From Sphingosinicella sp942492965 (GTDB taxonomy: Bacteria; Pseudomonadota; Alphaproteobacteria; Sphingomonadales; Sphingomonadaceae), in contig OW818656.1 in assembly GCA_942492965.1 (NCBI GenBank), positions 310,001 to 374,000 on the forward strand: 64,000 bases of DNA, in the 5' to 3' direction. The translations under genes were made by a program, and so were the position numbers. Of the stretch, positions 61,751 to 64,000 are shown one piece after another. How positions within the stretch are numbered: position 1 is the stretch's first letter; each line of letters opens with the position of its first letter. The notes below the pieces were generated by a model, which worked only from the letters and a program-made list of their open reading frames with translations, ran no database searches and was not told where the DNA came from.

Positions 61751-62083
61751 TCTGGCGGAGCCGATTGCCGGAGGACATCGGATTGTGATGTTTCCCCGCG
61801 TCGGTCGATTATAATAGGCTTCGATACAGGCGAAGAGAGCGCTGCGCGCCTCTTCGCGGGTAGTCTATCGCCGCTGGTGGACGAGCCCCGCCGGGGGGAC
61901 TTTGTGGCTGGGCTGCCATGATCAGCGCGTCGAGCCGCGGCGAGCCGCCAAGAATCACTGCGCGCCAGCTTCGCAACATCGCGGGACCATCAATCGCGGC
62001 TTGCACAATCCTGGTCATCATGTCAGAAAAATAACAATGATGAGATTCAGGCGATTTTCAAACATCGCCTGCAGGGGAGAGTA
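61751..62083. other. Intergenic region between receptor remnant and D-aminoacylase
   Basis: About 330 bases. It contains an imperfect hairpin GCGAAGAG/CTCTTCGC (61830-61857) and the 8-base-arm hairpin at 62048-62071. A small minus-strand open frame (about 61809-62021) has no recognisable features and is not supported as a gene. A TATAAT-like word lies near 61810 but lacks a clear -35 box at the right distance. Confidence 0.5.
62048..62071 (+). promoter_or_regulatory. Leader hairpin before the D-aminoacylase gene
   Basis: CAGGCGAT (62048-62055), loop TTTCAAAC, ATCGCCTG (62064-62071): perfect 8-base arms. The GGGGAGAG ribosome binding region follows directly (62073-62080), so the hairpin could act as an operator or translational control element. 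Confidence 0.5.
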
Positions 62084-63589
62084 GTGATGATTCGATCGGT
62101 GCTGCGTGCCGCACTCGTTCCCGCAATCGCGTTTTGGGCGACGGCGGCCGCCGCGGAGAGCTTCGTCATCGTTGGCGCCACCGTCGTCGACGGCACCGGC
62201 GCGCCGGGCCGCAAGGCCGATGTGCGTGTCAAGGACGGCCGCATCGCAGCCGTCGGCAAGCGCGCGCGCGGCAAGGGCGTTCCCGTCGTGGAAGGCAGCG
62301 GTCTCGTGCTCGCGCCCGGCTTCATCGATACGCATAGCCACCACGACCGCAAACTCGATACGCACCTCGATGCGCTCGCGGCGGCAGCGCAGGGCATCAC
62401 GACGATCGTCGTCGGGCAGGATGGCGGCGGACCCTTGCCAGTCGCGGGCCTGTTCGCGAAGCGCGAAGCGCACCCCGCAGCCGTGAACGTCGCGACGTAC
62501 ATCGGCCACAATAGCGTCCGCGCCGCCGTGATGGGCACGGACTACAAGCGCAAGGCGACGCCCGCCGAGGTCGAGCGCATGGTGGCGCTCGTCGAGGAGA
62601 ACATGCGCGCAGGCGCGCTCGGCCTTTCGACCGGGCTCGAATACGATCCCGGCATCTACTCGGATCCGTCCGAGGTGATGACCCTCGCCCGTGCCACCGC
62701 GCGCCACGGTGGACGCTACATCAGCCATATGCGGAGCGAGGACACGCGTCTCGACGCCGCGATCGACGAGCTTCTGGAGATCGGCCGCACCGCGCGCCTT
62801 CCCGTGCAGATCTCGCACTTCAAGATCGCCATCGTCGACCGCTGGGGCGACACCGCACCTCTCCTCGCGAAGCTCGACGCCGCGCGCCGCGCAGGCATCG
62901 ACGTGACGGCAGACGTCTACCCCTACACCTACTGGCATTCGAACCTCGAAGTGCTGTTGCCCGGCCGCGATTTCACCGATCTCGCCGCGGCCGAATTCGC
63001 GCTTGCGCACATGGCGCGGCCCGAGGATTTGCGTCTCACCGAATATCCCGCGAACCCGACCTATGTCGGCAGGACCGTCGCCGAAATCGCCGCGCTGCGT
63101 GGCGTGCCCCCGGCGCGCGCCTATCTCGACCTCATCATCGAGGCGGAAGCGAAGGGAATGTCGAACGGGGTGATGGGCCGCTCGATGGCGGATGACGATG
63201 TCGCCGCGCTCATTGCCTGGCCGCACAGCAACATCTGCTCGGACGGCGGCATCGAGGATGCACACCCACGCGGCGCAGGCGCCTTCCCGCGCGTGCTCGA
63301 ATGGATGGTGCGCGAAACCGGGCGGCTGAAGCTTGAAGAGGTCGTCCACAAGATGAGCGGGCTTGCCGCCGATCACATGGGCATCGGCGATCGCGGCCGC
63401 ATCACCGTTGGGCAGGCTGCGGATCTCGTGCTGTTCGATCCCGCCACCGTCGCCGACCGCGCCACGATCGAAAACCCTACGGCCCTCCCCGCCGGAATCC
63501 GAACCGTGTGGGTGAACGGCGTCGCCGTCGTCGAGACCGGCAAGCCGACCGGCGCCAGGCCCGGCCAGGCGATCCGCCGGACCAACTGA
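62084..63589 (+). CDS. Exported D-aminoacylase/N-acyl-D-amino-acid deacylase-like amidohydrolase (501 aa)
   Basis: Amidohydrolase-fold enzyme with a signal peptide (residues 1-24, ending AAAA|ES), so it is probably periplasmic. The metal site begins with GFIDTHSHHD (His84, His86), the segment ALGLSTGLEYDPG is typical of D-aminoacylases, and ISHMRSEDTR with the later CSDGGIED provide further metal ligands. The expected reaction is hydrolysis of N-acyl-D-amino acids or D-configured dipeptides. GGGGAGAG lies upstream of two adjacent ATGs (62084, 62087). The DUF1611 gene follows by 24 bases, a common neighbour of D-amino-acid metabolism. Confidence 0.9.
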   Translation: MMIRSVLRAALVPAIAFWATAAAAESFVIVGATVVDGTGAPGRKADVRVKDGRIAAVGKRARGKGVPVVEGSGLVLAPGFIDTHSHHDRKLDTHLDALAAAAQGITTIVVGQDGGGPLPVAGLFAKREAHPAAVNVATYIGHNSVRAAVMGTDYKRKATPAEVERMVALVEENMRAGALGLSTGLEYDPGIYSDPSEVMTLARATARHGGRYISHMRSEDTRLDAAIDELLEIGRTARLPVQISHFKIAIVDRWGDTAPLLAKLDAARRAGIDVTADVYPYTYWHSNLEVLLPGRDFTDLAAAEFALAHMARPEDLRLTEYPANPTYVGRTVAEIAALRGVPPARAYLDLIIEAEAKGMSNGVMGRSMADDDVAALIAWPHSNICSDGGIEDAHPRGAGAFPRVLEWMVRETGRLKLEEVVHKMSGLAADHMGIGDRGRITVGQAADLVLFDPATVADRATIENPTALPAGIRTVWVNGVAVVETGKPTGARPGQAIRRTN

Positions 63590-63613
63590 ACCTCCAACCG
63601 GAAACCGAAAACC

Positions 63614-64000
63614 ATGCAGCCACCGTTTCTGCTCTTTCTGGGCACGGCCCCCGATATCGGCTGGGCCAAGACCGCCTCGGGCCTTGCCGAGTGGCGCGCG
63701 GGAGACTGCGCGGGCCAGTATCGCATGGAAGGCTGCCCTGTCGATCTCGGCCTGCCCGACATGAAGTTCGCCGAGGCCGCCGCGAAGGGCGTGCGCACGC
63801 TGGTGATCGGCATCGCCAACGACGGCGGCTACATCGCCCCTGAATGGGTGCCGCACATCACGGCGGCGCTCGCGGCGGGTCTCGATGTCGCGGCCGGTCT
63901 GCACCAGCGCCTCGCCGATCACCCGGAAATTTCCAAAGCCGCGCAGGCCCACGGACGAACGCTGCACGACCTCCGCCGCCCGCAGCAGACGTTCAAGACC
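63614..64000 (+). CDS. DUF1611 family protein (DgcN-like), N-terminal part (cut by right edge)
   Basis: Open for 129 codons to the window edge. The visible part reads FLLFLGTAPDIGWAKTASGL, then GIANDGGYIAPEWVPHITAAL, AAGLHQRLADHPEIS and LHDLRRPQQTF, typical of the N-terminal domain of DUF1611 proteins; the P-loop NTPase-like domain would lie beyond the edge. Family members such as DgcN act in D-glutamate/D-amino-acid catabolism. This fits the neighbouring D-aminoacylase-like gene. The start ATG is 24 bases after the stop of that gene. Confidence 0.85.
   Translation, partial: MQPPFLLFLGTAPDIGWAKTASGLAEWRAGDCAGQYRMEGCPVDLGLPDMKFAEAAAKGVRTLVIGIANDGGYIAPEWVPHITAALAAGLDVAAGLHQRLADHPEISKAAQAHGRTLHDLRRPQQTFKT

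Noticed and set aside
61809..62021. 70-codon minus-strand open frame
   Set aside because: No domain, no convincing ribosome binding site, low-complexity end; not supported as a gene.
62018..63967. 649-codon open frame on the minus strand opposite the D-aminoacylase and DUF1611 genes
   Set aside because: It has arginine/histidine-rich, low-conservation sequence, no start signal, and lies antisense to well-supported genes; long antisense frames are expected in GC-rich DNA.
1..64000. Search for CRISPR arrays, tRNA or rRNA genes, insertion sequences, attachment sites
   Set aside because: No regularly spaced repeats, no tRNA-like cloverleaf, no transposase motif and no rRNA-like stretch were recognised by reading; computed scans were not possible.

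Overview
The window is a GC-rich, gene-dense stretch that looks like an accessory catabolic region of a sphingomonad-type alphaproteobacterium. Reasons: TonB-dependent receptors with an EEIIVTA box, P450cam-like cytochromes with a putidaredoxin-like ferredoxin, a very large number of short-chain dehydrogenases (SDRs), CoxLSM-type molybdenum hydroxylase genes, and tightly overlapping ATGA/GTGA gene junctions. There is no rRNA, tRNA, insertion sequence or CRISPR array, so the organism cannot be named more precisely.

Layout. (a) 1-921: two tandem SDR genes (the first cut by the edge). (b) 924-8945, minus strand: a probable eight-gene operon (nitronate monooxygenase-like, FAS1-like dehydratase, SDR, SnoaL-like, alpha/beta hydrolase, AMP-dependent acid-CoA ligase, DHA2 MFS transporter, enoyl-CoA hydratase), divergent from (c) a TonB receptor and a P450cam-like P450 (9327-13215) that end at a strong bidirectional terminator. 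(d) 13300-20636, minus strand: COG2159 amidohydrolase, SnoaL-like protein, beta-propeller lactonase-like protein, second CoA ligase, alpha/beta hydrolase, second P450. (e) 20999-28040, plus strand: MaoC-type dehydratase, LysR regulator, SDR, thiolase, ferredoxin, MFE-2-like SDR, acyl-CoA dehydrogenase. (f) 28018-33214, minus strand: CoA-transferase, MFS, three SDRs (one lacking its catalytic residues), then a divergent TetR and a third CoA ligase. (g) 35821-42801, plus strand: SDR, MFS, two extended SDR/epimerase-like genes, SDR, sulfotransferase and a frameshifted SDR. (h) 42779-45300: MFS_3 exporter and a DUF2889 protein. (i) 45541-55332: MmgE/PrpD protein, SDR, CoxM/S/L (minus), CoxG, three SDRs and a SnoaL-like protein. 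(j) 55343-60960: SnoaL-like proteins, a PQQ dehydrogenase fused to cytochrome c, an AraC regulator and a second MmgE/PrpD protein. (k) 61112-64000: a truncated TonB receptor, then a D-aminoacylase-like amidohydrolase and a DUF1611 gene that look like a separate functional unit.

How it may work together (inference). A hydrophobic, probably alicyclic, terpenoid or steroid-like substrate is taken up by the TonB receptor, hydroxylated by the two P450s using the putidaredoxin-like ferredoxin (no reductase gene is present here), oxidised by SDRs, opened or hydrolysed by hydrolases, activated by the three CoA ligases and shortened by a complete beta-oxidation set (acyl-CoA dehydrogenase, MaoC/crotonase hydratases, MFE-2-like dehydrogenase, thiolase, CoA-transferase). 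The substrate itself cannot be read from sequence.

The most interesting non-coding signal is a recurring, partly palindromic 18-bp motif (consensus about TGAYNNTTCRTCAGTTTT). It lies upstream of the amidohydrolase (twice), between the second P450 and the dehydratase (twice), upstream of the TetR gene and at the CoA ligase leader. It suggests a regulon spanning at least 21 kb, possibly controlled by the TetR at 33306.
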